Positions 40,620 to 49,837 of a DNA stretch of 64,000 bases are shown here, piece after piece. The notes below the pieces were generated by a model. That model saw nothing but the letters and a program-made list of their open reading frames with translations. It was not told where the DNA came from and searched no databases. Each line of letters begins with the position of its first letter. Position 1 is the stretch's first letter. Position numbers and translations under genes: made by a program. Source of the DNA: Nitrincola schmidtii (GTDB lineage: Bacteria > Pseudomonadota > Gammaproteobacteria > Pseudomonadales > Balneatricaceae); NCBI RefSeq assembly GCF_008973715.1, contig NZ_WBOL01000008.1:97669-161668 (forward strand). The letters run 5' to 3'.

Positions 40620-41549
40620 GTGAAAATATTGTTTGTATCCCCCGATCCTCGCCCCGAACGTTGGACACAACTACTTGAAAGTGCTTTACCTGAAGCGCAA
40701 TGGATCGTTTGGCACCCAGAAATGCCTTGCCAGCAAGCAGACTATGCTTTGGTTTGGCAGCCCCCAGAGATTCTGTTCAAAAAAGAGCCTCAGCTTAAGG
40801 CTATTTTTAATTTAGGTGCGGGTGTGGATGCCCTGCTAAAACTATCCAAACTGCCCAAAGAACTCCCTATTTTTCGACTTGAAGACGCGGGCATGTCAGC
40901 ACAAATGGCGGAATACCTTGTTCACCAAGTAGCAGAAATTACGCGCATGATGCCAGCCTATCGTCAACAGCAACAGCAAAAAACTTGGCGTATGCAAGCG
41001 CCTTGTCGTCGCTATGAATGGCCGATAGGCTTTTTAGGCATGGGACAGATAGGTCTGAAAGCAGCAAAAGCCTTAGCGATGATGGAATACCCTGTCGCTA
41101 GCTGGAGCCGCACCGAAAAGCAGATCGAAGGCATTGAGAGTTTTCATGGTCAAGAGCAGCTTGGAGCCTTCCTTAACCGCAGTCGCATTCTCATCAATAC
41201 ACTGCCACTAACACCGGATACTCAGGGCTGCCTCAATCAGGCACTGTTTGATCAACTACCCGATAAAAGTGTGGTGATAAACGTTGGTCGCGGCCAGCAT
41301 TTGGCAGAAATGGATCTATTGAAAGCGCTAGATCAAGGAAAGCTTAGTCATGCAGTATTGGATGTCTTTAGCGAAGAGCCGCTGCCTAATTCACATCCGT
41401 TTTGGTCACACCCGAAAATAACGCTAACACCGCACATTTCAGCACCGACATTACGCGAAGAAACGGTGCGCCAAATCAGTGAAAAACTAAAGCGGTTAGC
41501 TGCCGGGAATGAGGTGAGCGGGAAAGTTGACAGAACACGTGGTTACTAA
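40620..41549 (+). CDS. ghrA: Glyoxylate/hydroxypyruvate reductase A
   Basis: A 309-residue D-2-hydroxyacid dehydrogenase of the GhrA branch. It has a Rossmann motif GFLGMGQIGLKAAKAL, the substrate loop NLGAGVDALL, the arginine in INVGRGQHL and the histidine in TPHISAPT. It reduces glyoxylate and hydroxypyruvate with NADPH. The start is GTG at 40620, preceded by a strong AAGGAG. Confidence 0.9.
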   Translation: MKILFVSPDPRPERWTQLLESALPEAQWIVWHPEMPCQQADYALVWQPPEILFKKEPQLKAIFNLGAGVDALLKLSKLPKELPIFRLEDAGMSAQMAEYLVHQVAEITRMMPAYRQQQQQKTWRMQAPCRRYEWPIGFLGMGQIGLKAAKALAMMEYPVASWSRTEKQIEGIESFHGQEQLGAFLNRSRILINTLPLTPDTQGCLNQALFDQLPDKSVVINVGRGQHLAEMDLLKALDQGKLSHAVLDVFSEEPLPNSHPFWSHPKITLTPHISAPTLREETVRQISEKLKRLAAGNEVSGKVDRTRGY

Positions 41550-41579
41550 TGGCTAGTCACTCAGCAAGAGGCAAGGTTA

Positions 41580-42110
41580 ATGCGCACATCGAACAAGGAA
41601 ACCCTTTACTACACCTGTTTGGATAGCACACCTCAACGGCTTTTAGTCTGCTGGTCTGATAAAGGGCTTTGTGCGCTCTACCCAATCATGGCGTCGGTTG
41701 AAGAAAGTCTAGCGGAACTCAAAAAACAGTTCCGATCAAGCGACTTACTTCAGGCACAAGCACAGACAGAAGCGATGCCAACATGGATGACCGATGTTGA
41801 AGCCTCCCTTAAAGACCCAGCTAATGAATTTAATGGGCCATTTGATCTACAAGGCACTGAGTTTCAAAAGCAGGTATGGCAGGCATTGCTCACAATACCG
41901 CTTGGACAAACGCGTAGCTACCGCCAAATAGCAGAACAGGTTGGAAGACCAAATGCCGTCAGAGCAGTAGGTACCGCCTGCGGCTCCAATCCAATTTCTA
42001 TACTCATCCCCTGCCATCGAGTCATACGCAGTGACGGAAGTTATCAGGGTTATCATTGGGGTATTGAGATGAAAACGCGCCTGCTTGCAGCGGAAGCAGG
42101 CTTTAAATGA
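41580..42110 (+). CDS. ogt: Methylated-DNA-protein-cysteine methyltransferase
   Basis: A 176-residue suicide repair protein that takes methyl groups from O6-methylguanine. The acceptor is C145 in IPCHRVI, with the preceding arginine-finger region RPNAVRAVGTACGSNP. There is no Ada regulatory domain. It follows ghrA by 30 bases and may be read through from it. Confidence 0.93.
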   Translation: MRTSNKETLYYTCLDSTPQRLLVCWSDKGLCALYPIMASVEESLAELKKQFRSSDLLQAQAQTEAMPTWMTDVEASLKDPANEFNGPFDLQGTEFQKQVWQALLTIPLGQTRSYRQIAEQVGRPNAVRAVGTACGSNPISILIPCHRVIRSDGSYQGYHWGIEMKTRLLAAEAGFK

Positions 42111-42135
42111 ACCAAGAAAAGGTTACATTTAGAAC

Positions 42136-43254
42136 CTAGACTTTTCGCAACACAATCGAACCGGCAGAATAACCGGCACCAAACGAACATAACAAACACA
42201 GATCTTCACTTTGCAAACCGTCACGAAAACGTTGAAAAGCGATGATGGAGGCCGCAGAACTGGTGTTACCAAATTCATGCAATATGGTTGGTGCCTCTGT
42301 CTCACTTGGATCGCGTCCCAGTACTTTTCGTGCAATTAAGCTGTTCATATTGATGTTGGCTTGATGCAACCAAAGACGCTTCAACTCCGACGCTGGCAAT
42401 TGAAGATCATCAAGATGTTTTATGATCAACTCTGCCACCATAGGCACCACCTCTTTAAATACCTTGCGCCCTTGCTGCACAAAATAGGTATCGGGTGAAT
42501 CGAAAGAGCGATCTTCACACTTGGTTAAAAAGCCAAAGTTGTTGCGGATATTATTCGAGAAAGAGGTCTGTAATCGCGTACCCAAAATGCGGAACTGATT
42601 AACCGATTTTGCTACATCTTCTCGCTCTACAATCATTGCTGTGCAGGCATCACCAAAAATAAAATGGCTATCACGATCACGATAATTCAAATGAGCAGAA
42701 CAGATTTCAGGGTTAACCACCAATACACGTGAGGCAGTACCTGCTTGTAAAGTATTATCGGCGATCTGCAACGCAAAGGTTGCTGAAGAACAGGCCACGT
42801 TCATATCAAAGGCAAAACCACCCGCTCCCAAAGCTTGCTGCACTTCGATAGCAACTGCGGGATAGGCGCGCTGCAGGTTGGAACAGGCAACAATAACACA
42901 ATCAATTTCAGACCCTTTTAAACCTGCTTCATCTAAAGCAAGGTTAGCCGCTTTAAGCGCCATCTCTGCCTGTAAGCTAATCTGGTCATTACTTCGTGGA
43001 GCGACATAAGGTTTCATCCGCTCAGGATCAAGAATGCCGTTTTTATCGATAACGTAACGACTGAGAATGCCTGAAGCCTTGTCGATAAAAGCGGTTGAAG
43101 AAGGCTGGAGTGGTTCGGTTTCACCGATAGAAATCGCTGCACTGTGTCGTGCGTTAAAATCCGCGACAAAACAGTTAAATGATTCGACCAGCTCATCATT
43201 ACTGATCACATCCACTGGCGTATATAAACCGACACCACTAATGACATTCTTCAA
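42136..43254 (-). CDS. Beta-ketoacyl-ACP synthase III, PA3286-like
   Basis: A 372-residue KASIII with the catalytic cysteine C155 in NVACSSATF, histidine in WLHQANIN and asparagine in EFGNTSSAAS. The opening VISGVGLYTPVDVISNDELVESFN and the insert AFIDKASGILSRYV match the Pseudomonas PA3286 type, which condenses medium-chain acyl-CoA from beta-oxidation with malonyl-ACP. The start is TTG at 43254, set by AAGGAGAGA six bases upstream; a GTG at 43260 is an alternative. The frame further upstream lacks homology. Confidence 0.87.
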   Translation of the reverse strand: MKNVISGVGLYTPVDVISNDELVESFNCFVADFNARHSAAISIGETEPLQPSSTAFIDKASGILSRYVIDKNGILDPERMKPYVAPRSNDQISLQAEMALKAANLALDEAGLKGSEIDCVIVACSNLQRAYPAVAIEVQQALGAGGFAFDMNVACSSATFALQIADNTLQAGTASRVLVVNPEICSAHLNYRDRDSHFIFGDACTAMIVEREDVAKSVNQFRILGTRLQTSFSNNIRNNFGFLTKCEDRSFDSPDTYFVQQGRKVFKEVVPMVAELIIKHLDDLQLPASELKRLWLHQANINMNSLIARKVLGRDPSETEAPTILHEFGNTSSAASIIAFQRFRDGLQSEDLCLLCSFGAGYSAGSIVLRKV

Positions 43255-43417
43255 AATCACTCTCTCCTTGCTGATCAGCTTCGGCATATAGCCGCTAATC
43301 TTATTATTCATATTGAAGATTATTGTCATGCAATAGCACCGATAAATCTAGGTAGATTTTCCTCAATCTCTCAGTTTGATGTAAACTAAAAGTATATTTA
43401 TATGATGCGAGACGTTC

Positions 43418-44374
43418 ATGGCACATTTCAATCCAGAACAGATTCAGATCGGCATTAGTGCCTGCTTACTGGGTGAACAGGTTCGCTTTGATGGCGGGCA
43501 TAAACAGTCACGTTACTGCATGGATGAGCTTTCAAGGGTATTTCATTATCGTCCGGTTTGCCCAGAAGTCGCCATCGGCATGAGTACACCCCGTAAAACA
43601 ATTCGACTCGTAAACGATGACGGTAATGTTCGCCTTAAAGCGACCGATGATAGTTTTGATGTCACCGACAAGATGAATGAGTTCTCGATCAAACAGTCCA
43701 AGGCGATGGATTTTATCAGTGGTTATATCGTCTGCGCTAAATCACCTAGCTGCGGTATGGAAAGGGTAAAACTCTATGATGATAAAACCGGCTATAGCGA
43801 AAAAGCAGGGGTAGGACTCTTTGCCAAAACCTTGATGGAAACCTATCCCCTTCTTCCTGTGGAAGAAGATGGCCGATTGCACGATCTAGTCTTACGTGAA
43901 AACTTTATCACGCGTGTCTTTGCCTATCATGACTGGAAAACACTGGAGCATATTGGCATTAGTCGAAAAGCGATCGTCGCTTTTCATACCCGTTACAAAT
44001 ATTTGCTGATGGCACACCATCAAGAAAAATACCGTGAACTGGGTCGAATTGTTGCTAATTTTAGTGACGATGTTAAAAAAGATGCCAATGAGTATTTCAC
44101 GCTGTTTATGCAAACACTGATGCATCACGCCAATCGCCGAAGCCATACTAACGTGCTTAATCACTTGCAGGGTTTCTTTTCAGATAAGCTGAGTGCAAAA
44201 CAGAAACAAGAATTGACGGAATCCATTAATAAGTACCGTGAAGGGCTGCTTCCGTTACTGGTACCCATGACATTGATTAAACATTACTTGAACGAGTTTG
44301 AAGACCCGTTTGTTGAACAACAGGTCTATCTTAACCCTCATCCGGAAGAGCTAAAACTGCGTTACGCCTACTAA
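43418..44374 (+). CDS. DUF523-DUF1722 fusion (TudS-like desulfidase + YbgA domain)
   Basis: A 318-residue two-domain protein. The DUF523 part (1-160) carries the three cysteines C16, C48 and C112 in SACLLG, VCPEVAIG and SPSCG, which in TudS bind the 4Fe cluster used to remove sulfur from thiouracil; E50 is also kept. The DUF1722 part (about 195-310) is YbgA-like and of unknown function, often found with photolyase. The gene converges on thiI, with a 26-base gap. Desulfidase activity is inferred from the family. Confidence 0.83.
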   Translation: MAHFNPEQIQIGISACLLGEQVRFDGGHKQSRYCMDELSRVFHYRPVCPEVAIGMSTPRKTIRLVNDDGNVRLKATDDSFDVTDKMNEFSIKQSKAMDFISGYIVCAKSPSCGMERVKLYDDKTGYSEKAGVGLFAKTLMETYPLLPVEEDGRLHDLVLRENFITRVFAYHDWKTLEHIGISRKAIVAFHTRYKYLLMAHHQEKYRELGRIVANFSDDVKKDANEYFTLFMQTLMHHANRRSHTNVLNHLQGFFSDKLSAKQKQELTESINKYREGLLPLLVPMTLIKHYLNEFEDPFVEQQVYLNPHPEELKLRYAY

Positions 44375-44400
44375 ACTGAACTTATTTAGCCTTAATTTGC

Positions 44401-45879
44401 TTAACGCAGTACCTCAGCCGGACACACTTTTACATTGCTAAAGCCCGCATCCATCAAGTTGCGCGCTTGAAGCTGGCTCATGACGCCTTTTTCGCAATAG
44501 AGCCAATACTCGCGTTGCGGGTCTAACTCAGCAAAACTACTGTGCAAGCGATAAAACGGCATAGGTTGTACATCAAAGCCTTCCGTTTTCAACGGACGAT
44601 CAGCAACTTCATCAGGTGGACGTATATCTAAGATCACGACCTGATCTGTCGTAGCTTGATCCATCGGCAATAAATCCACCTCTAACTGACGTGCTTCCAA
44701 GTCAGCAGGAATATCGGTAATGGGCTGATAAACCGCATTCGCTAATGCATCGGCCATCACTTGGGTTGATAACTTAGCTTCCTCGGCTTCAACCTCATCT
44801 AACTTTGCCCGCGTGGTGGGACGATTACTAATCACTGCACAATATTCAGGGATCGACTCTGCATACACAGCAGCACCAATCAGTTTCGCTTGATCAATAA
44901 TCTGCTGCTTATTGGTGGTAATTAATGGGCGCAAAATCAAGCGCTCGGTGGCACGATCGATCACCTGCAAATTGGTTAGCGTCTGACTCGACACTTGAGA
45001 AATCGCTTCCCCGGTATTCAAGGCTGTCGTCTTCAAGCGATAAGCAATGCGGTCAGCACAACGGATCATGGCGCGCTTTAAAACAACACCCATCAATCCA
45101 TCATCCACCCGAGTCAAAATATCTTCCACCACACCCTCAAAAGGTACGGTGACAAATTTCACTCGATGAGAACGACCATAGCGCTGCCATAAATAATAAG
45201 CGACCTGCTTAACACCCTCTTCGTGCGCTGCACCGCCTAAGCGAAAGAAAATAAAATGGGTATAAATGCCACGTTGATACATTTGCCATGCAGCGACACA
45301 TGAGTCATATCCACCCGAAATCAGCGTTGCGACATTTTCTTGTGTTCCTAAAGGATAACCACCCATACCTTCACGGCGGCGACCTACCACAAACAAACGG
45401 TCATGATGAATCTGTATGTTTACCTGAACATCAGGGTTCTTTAACTTCACGCCTGCCGCATCGGTCTGTTGCAACAAAAAACGACCTACATAACGTTCTA
45501 AGTCGATTGAACGAAAATCGTGTAATCCAGAACGTTGAACGCGCACGGCAAAGCTTTTTCCCGATAAGCTATCATCCACTCCATCCAATGTGTGCTGACA
45601 AATCTGATCAAAATCAGGCAGTGGAAACTCTTTCACTTCCATAAAATGATGAATGCCGGGAATACATGTCAGCGCATCACTGATCTGCAACAGGACAGCG
45701 TCGGAAGCTTCACCCGGCACTTCAACTTCAACCAGATCCCAGCAACCACCCACTCGGGCTGGCTCACAAATTTCTTTAATAATCCGACGAATATTTTTCT
45801 TAAGCTGCTTAATATGCTGCTGGCGAACACCACGACTTTTGATGGTGATTTCAGGAAAAAAACGAATAATATATTTCAT
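44401..45879 (-). CDS. thiI: tRNA 4-thiouridine / thiazole sulfurtransferase ThiI
   Basis: A 492-residue protein with a ferredoxin-like domain and THUMP (1-165), the adenylating PP-loop ISGGYDSCVAA near residue 190, and a C-terminal rhodanese domain (about 400-492) with the persulfide cysteine C462 in YCEKGVMS. The partner cysteine lies in PEYC near residue 350. It makes 4-thiouridine at tRNA position 8 and may feed thiamine synthesis. Confidence 0.95.
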   Translation of the reverse strand: MKYIIRFFPEITIKSRGVRQQHIKQLKKNIRRIIKEICEPARVGGCWDLVEVEVPGEASDAVLLQISDALTCIPGIHHFMEVKEFPLPDFDQICQHTLDGVDDSLSGKSFAVRVQRSGLHDFRSIDLERYVGRFLLQQTDAAGVKLKNPDVQVNIQIHHDRLFVVGRRREGMGGYPLGTQENVATLISGGYDSCVAAWQMYQRGIYTHFIFFRLGGAAHEEGVKQVAYYLWQRYGRSHRVKFVTVPFEGVVEDILTRVDDGLMGVVLKRAMIRCADRIAYRLKTTALNTGEAISQVSSQTLTNLQVIDRATERLILRPLITTNKQQIIDQAKLIGAAVYAESIPEYCAVISNRPTTRAKLDEVEAEEAKLSTQVMADALANAVYQPITDIPADLEARQLEVDLLPMDQATTDQVVILDIRPPDEVADRPLKTEGFDVQPMPFYRLHSSFAELDPQREYWLYCEKGVMSQLQARNLMDAGFSNVKVCPAEVLR

Positions 45880-45903
45880 AGTATCGACACAGTATTAGCC
45901 CGA

Positions 45904-46242
45904 TTAGGCTTTTTTCACAAACTCAGATTTCAATTTCATCGGACCTATACCATCGATTTTGCAATCAATATCGTGATCACCACCGACCAAACGGATATTC
46001 TTAACACGTGTTCCCACTTTCACCACAAGAGAAGAACCTTTCACCTTCAAGTCTTTAATAACGGTTACGGTATCTCCGTCTTGAAGTGTATTGCCGTTAG
46101 CATCGCGAATGATGTCACTACCCTCTTCTGCAGCAACTTCACTCTGCGGCCACTCATGTGCGCACTCAGGACAGACATACATCAGCCCGTCTTCATAGGT
46201 ATATGTTGAACCACAGGCAGGACAACTAGGCAGATCACTCAT
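45904..46242 (-). CDS. yjdM: Zinc-ribbon protein YjdM (PhnA family)
   Basis: A 112-residue protein with a zinc ribbon of two CxxC pairs ([14 protein letters not shown]) in the first 30 residues and a C-terminal SH3-like PhnA domain ([21 protein letters not shown]). The length equals E. coli YjdM. The start is the ATG at 46242; a longer frame to 46305 adds unrelated sequence. It was named for phosphonate genes but has no known catalytic role. It lies upstream of thiI in the same direction. Confidence 0.9.
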   Translation of the reverse strand: MSDLPSCPACGSTYTYEDGLMYVCPECAHEWPQSEVAAEEGSDIIRDANGNTLQDGDTVTVIKDLKVKGSSLVVKVGTRVKNIRLVGGDHDIDCKIDGIGPMKLKSEFVKKA

Positions 46243-46364
46243 CACAGTTCCTTGTCTTTGTAAGGGAGGGTTAACCTTGCAAGATGACAAGGCAAAAAAG
46301 GGCAATATTATGCATTAAAAGGCACAATTTTTCTATGGAGTGTGCTGACGGAAGACTATATAAC

Positions 46365-47270
46365 CTACCCTATTCTCTTCCTATGCTTTCTTAACCCTCT
46401 AACACCCTCTAACACCAGCACCAAAACGGCCAACCAAATGGCAATATAAGTAGGCCATTCTGCCGGAGTGATGGTTTCGCCTAACAGCAACGCAACCAAC
46501 ATTAATAGTACAGGCTCGACGTAGATCAGCAATCCAAACAAACTGAGATTTAAATGAGGAGCCGATAACGCCTGAAAGGCTAAAGCTAGTGCACTGATCA
46601 ACCCTAAACCTAGTACTAAGCCAAGTAATTGCGGATCAGTATCAAATTCTGAGATTACCTGCCCTCCTTGAATGATAAAAAACACACTCAAGGGTAAGCT
46701 CAAAGTCATATCAAACCAAAGACCGCCAATATTATTGGTATCTGTCACTCGTCTTAACCAAAAATACCCCGGATAACCCAAACAGATCGCCAAGGTAGGC
46801 CAAGCCAGGGTTTGCGATAACATCATCTGATTCAGGATACCGATTACCGCAAAAAAGCAGGCGATCTGCTGAAAACGGGACATCTTATCCTTAAAGGCAA
46901 TGCGTCCCACGATCACCATGGATATTGGCAGAATAAAGTAACCTAAAGAGACCGCCAATCCATAGCCATTCACAGGTGCCCACATAAACAACCACAACTG
47001 CACACCGACTAAAAACGAAGAAACCAGACGCGTAAGCCAAAAATAACGCTCACTGTAGAGACGTTGAAAAATCGTCACCACTTGCGGCCAATATCCACGA
47101 AAAAGCATAAATAGCGTCAAGCAAGGCAAGGTTAAAAAAATGCGCCAGCCATAAATCTCCTGACCATCCAAGGCTGTCAGCAAAGAGGTATAGGCAAACA
47201 TCATCGCAAAAAATACCGACGCGATGACGTTTAATGTAACGCCAAGAACGGTGTTGGGTGTGGGGGTCAT
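46365..47270 (-). CDS. RarD-like DMT (EamA) transporter
   Basis: A 301-residue membrane protein with ten hydrophobic segments in two EamA halves. The N-terminal LNVIASVFFAMMFAYTSLL and the mid-protein NGYGLAVSLGYFILPI recall RarD, though the match is to the pattern only. The substrate is unknown. It lies just downstream of the hsp20 terminator. Confidence 0.8.
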   Translation of the reverse strand: MTPTPNTVLGVTLNVIASVFFAMMFAYTSLLTALDGQEIYGWRIFLTLPCLTLFMLFRGYWPQVVTIFQRLYSERYFWLTRLVSSFLVGVQLWLFMWAPVNGYGLAVSLGYFILPISMVIVGRIAFKDKMSRFQQIACFFAVIGILNQMMLSQTLAWPTLAICLGYPGYFWLRRVTDTNNIGGLWFDMTLSLPLSVFFIIQGGQVISEFDTDPQLLGLVLGLGLISALALAFQALSAPHLNLSLFGLLIYVEPVLLMLVALLLGETITPAEWPTYIAIWLAVLVLVLEGVRGLRKHRKRIG

Positions 47271-47336
47271 AGACTGCTTATTTTATGAAGACTTATTAGA
47301 AAAGAGCATTCTAATAGCTTAATGATTAAAAAGACA

Positions 47337-47362
47337 AAAGCCCGATCAAAAGACCGGGCTTT
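47337..47362. terminator. Terminator after hsp20
   Basis: AAAGCCCGATC (47337-47347) pairs with GACCGGGCTTT (47352-47362), with one A-C mismatch and a four-base loop. It ends the hsp20 transcript on the minus strand. Confidence 0.85.
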
Positions 47363-47380
47363 CTGGCGAAAAAAAATCAA

Positions 47381-47863
47381 TTAAGCCGCTTTGTCGCCGT
47401 CAGATTGGTGCTCTAAGGTTGAGCTTTTTGCAGCATTGGAAGAGATGGCAATACGTTTTGGCTTCATCGCTTCTGGAATAATTTTAACCAGGTTAATTTC
47501 TAGTAGACCGTTGTGAAGAGACGCATCTTGCACTTCAACATGGTCAGCTAGGCTAAATTTCCGCTCAAAGCCACGGAACGCGATGCCATGGTGAATAAAT
47601 TCGCGTTTCTTGCCTTTATTCTCTTCAGCTTTTTGCCCTTTAATGGTCAGCAATCCGCCTTCAACCTGGATATCCAGTTCGTGTTCTTCAAAACCAGCGA
47701 CCGCCAAGGTCACGGCATAGTGATTTTCATCGACCAGTTCGATGTTGTAAGGAGGGTAGCCTCCAGCATTTTGATCAGAACGTAGTGCTGAATCGAGCAA
47801 GTTGCCAAGACGATCAAAGCCAACACTGCTGCGATAGAAAGGAGTTAAGTCAATTGAGTTCAT
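47381..47863 (-). CDS. ibpA: Small heat-shock protein (IbpA/Hsp20 family)
   Basis: A 160-residue chaperone that holds unfolded proteins. The N-terminal FYRSSVGFDRLGNLLDSA is that of IbpA, followed by the alpha-crystallin domain (about 38-130: YNIELVDENHYAVTLAVAGF, GIAFRGFERKFSLADHV) and the IxI-like tail PKRIAI. A sigma-32-type promoter and a ROSE-like hairpin precede it, so heat induction is probably both transcriptional and translational. Confidence 0.93.
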   Translation of the reverse strand: MNSIDLTPFYRSSVGFDRLGNLLDSALRSDQNAGGYPPYNIELVDENHYAVTLAVAGFEEHELDIQVEGGLLTIKGQKAEENKGKKREFIHHGIAFRGFERKFSLADHVEVQDASLHNGLLEINLVKIIPEAMKPKRIAISSNAAKSSTLEHQSDGDKAA

Positions 47864-47868
47864 TATCG

Positions 47869-47885
47869 TATCCTCTTAAGCAATA
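47869..47885 (-). promoter_or_regulatory. ROSE-like RNA thermometer hairpin
   Basis: On the minus strand the leader reads TATTGCTTAAGAGGATA. UAUU and CU pair with AG and GAUA around a UAAG loop with a bulged G in UUGCU, hiding the AGAGGA ribosome site six bases before the hsp20 ATG. UYGCU opposite the ribosome site is the hallmark of ROSE elements. Confidence 0.65.
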
Positions 47886-47946
47886 GATTCATAAACTAAT
47901 GATATTGATCAGGAAAGCCTCTTAATAGACGACCTTCACTACTGCA

Positions 47947-47975
47947 TAAATAGGATCTATCAACAGCATTTCAAG
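47947..47975 (-). promoter_or_regulatory. Sigma-32-type heat-shock promoter of hsp20
   Basis: On the minus strand CTTGAA (47970-47975) and CCTATTTA (47947-47954) are separated by 15 bases, close to the RpoH consensus CTTGAA-N13-15-CCCCATNT. Transcription from it would give a leader of about 77 bases containing the thermometer hairpin. Confidence 0.65.
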
Positions 47976-48017
47976 TGGAAAATTTAAAATTTTTTTAAAA
48001 AATAATGTGTCCTTAAT

Positions 48018-49079
48018 TTAACTGATGACATCCAATCGCCGCGTTGGCCAATGTAAGGTGGCGGTACGAATCAACATCTTTTCTGCCAATTCAGGTTGAG
48101 TTTCTCGAATCACTTTTGCCGCAAAATCTGCCATAAAATGGGCTTTCAACTCGGCTCTTGACTGATCGGGTCCTACCTCATCATAAGGTGCAGATGACAA
48201 CAGAAGAAAGCCATCATCGGGGATGCGCCCTTGCGCCATATTGGTTCGAATAATGCCTGCAGCTTTGGAGATAGGCACGGAAAGATTTGGGCTGAACGGA
48301 CCGATAATCAGCGCCACATTAGGCGCATGTAAAAAATCAAACCCACGCCCCACACAGATCATCCATTCACGATGTTCGATATCCAATTTACGCTGCAAAT
48401 GGCGCATCTCATCGATGTGATACAGATTCCCTTCCACCAACGGCAATAGATCATATTGAATTTGCGCTGGCATATCTGGGAAAAATCGTTCCAGTGTCAA
48501 AGGCAAGGCCTCAAGATGAGTCAATTCAAGACCGGCCAGATCCAATGCCTCTCCCTCACTGTTGTGAAGAATTAACGCATCCTCATCCGTTTCAAAACCA
48601 CACACCAAGGGATAAACCGTTTTATGTCCTGCACCAAAAATGGTTTCGACCTGAGATTTAATCTGCTGGGCATGGGCCATCGCTGCTTCCTTATCGCAGT
48701 TAAACCCAGCGCATCCTCTAGATCTATCGCCTTTAGAAAAGTGATAGGTAATGATGATCAACACTCGGTGTCCCTGTCGAATGCCATCCATCACTTGGCT
48801 TTCCAGTAGGTCACCTAAATAGGGCCAACCCAAGTCGAAAATCCCGCCTAAATTACGAAAAGGACGAATAATCCCCAAGGGGGTTTTGGTCACGTAAGGT
48901 AGATGAATACGACCATCCATACACTTCAATGCGACAATACGAGTCGGGTGCTCAGCGATGTAACGCTGTCTTGCCAACGCATTCTCCGAATCACAAAACT
49001 GTGCCGAATGGTTTTTACTAAGTTCCATTAACCAATTGATTCGATTATCGATTGGTGATGAATGAACGCTTGTCGGCAT
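48018..49079 (-). CDS. Beta-carbonic-anhydrase-fold protein, CsoSCA-like
   Basis: A 353-residue soluble protein of a family I do not know by name. Beta-carbonic-anhydrase zinc motifs are visible: C53-x-D55-x-R57 in KCMDGRIHLP, then FRNLGG at 74-79, where the enzyme family has RNxG, and H113 with C123 in YHFSKGDRSRGC. The nine-residue spacing between H and C is close to that of the carboxysome enzyme CsoSCA and unlike the HxxC of ordinary beta enzymes. No carboxysome or RuBisCO genes are present. Zinc binding and CO2/bicarbonate chemistry are inferred. Confidence 0.6.
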   Translation of the reverse strand: MPTSVHSSPIDNRINWLMELSKNHSAQFCDSENALARQRYIAEHPTRIVALKCMDGRIHLPYVTKTPLGIIRPFRNLGGIFDLGWPYLGDLLESQVMDGIRQGHRVLIIITYHFSKGDRSRGCAGFNCDKEAAMAHAQQIKSQVETIFGAGHKTVYPLVCGFETDEDALILHNSEGEALDLAGLELTHLEALPLTLERFFPDMPAQIQYDLLPLVEGNLYHIDEMRHLQRKLDIEHREWMICVGRGFDFLHAPNVALIIGPFSPNLSVPISKAAGIIRTNMAQGRIPDDGFLLLSSAPYDEVGPDQSRAELKAHFMADFAAKVIRETQPELAEKMLIRTATLHWPTRRLDVIS

Positions 49080-49216
49080 GGTTATTTATTCCTTATTTTG
49101 ACCGATTTTTTACCTATCCTAACGTGAAACAGGCAGGTAAACCCATACCACTATGATAGTAGTGTTTAGAAACCCACGGTTGTCATTGATCAAAAAATGC
49201 TCTAGTATTTTTATTG

Positions 49217-49230
49217 ATTGAACGTTCAAT
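49217..49230. promoter_or_regulatory. BetI operator candidate
   Basis: ATTGAACGTTCAAT is a perfect 14-bp palindrome centred 18 bases before the betI start. TetR-type BetI represses its own operon from palindromic sites of this kind and is released by choline. Confidence 0.72.
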
Positions 49231-49241
49231 TAAGGAAAATT

Positions 49242-49826
49242 ATGCCGATTGTTGGAGTTGAAGAGAAACGTAAACAGCAACTGATCGATGCTGCATTAGC
49301 ATCCATTGCAGAGCTAGGTTTACAGAAAACCACCATCATTAGCATTAGCCAGCGTGCAGGCATGTCATCCGGCATCATTAGCCATTACTTTGGTGGAAAA
49401 CAGGGACTGGTCGAAGCTGCATTGCGACACTTACTGGACAAGTTAGGACGTTCGTTTTTAGAAAAAATCCAGCAAACGGACGGATCGGCTAAAGCACGTA
49501 TTCTTTGCATTATTGAAGCAAATTTTACCGAGTTTCAACGTTCAGAATTGGCTGCTAGAACCTGGTTAAGTTTTTGGGCGCGTTCGATGCACGAGCCGGG
49601 CCTCAAGCGACTGCAACAGATTAACAATTCTCGCTTATGCAGCAACCTGAGATATGCCTATGCGCAATCGATGAGCCGAGAAGAAGCGCAAGATGCCGCG
49701 CGTCAAACAGCGGCAATGATTGATGGATTCTGGTTACGAAGCGCCTTGAGTATCGATCCGGATGAGAACTTTGCTGCCGGTGAAACCCTGTGTAAAGCCT
49801 TTGCACTTAGCCTGCTACCCCATTAA
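49242..49826 (+). CDS. betI: Choline-responsive TetR-family repressor BetI
   Basis: A 194-residue TetR regulator with an N-terminal helix-turn-helix (residues about 28-50, [18 protein letters not shown]) and the BetI-type core [13 protein letters not shown]. The length fits E. coli BetI (195). ATG at 49242 with AAGGA is the start; a TTG at 49218 falls inside the operator. It heads betI-betB-betA and a BCCT gene. Confidence 0.93.
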   Translation: MPIVGVEEKRKQQLIDAALASIAELGLQKTTIISISQRAGMSSGIISHYFGGKQGLVEAALRHLLDKLGRSFLEKIQQTDGSAKARILCIIEANFTEFQRSELAARTWLSFWARSMHEPGLKRLQQINNSRLCSNLRYAYAQSMSREEAQDAARQTAAMIDGFWLRSALSIDPDENFAAGETLCKAFALSLLPH

Positions 49827-49837
49827 AGGAGTTAACG

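Noticed and set aside
43255..43329. Longer N-terminus for the KASIII gene
   Set aside because: The strong AAGGAGAGA sits inside this extension and the family begins at the TTG/GTG after it.
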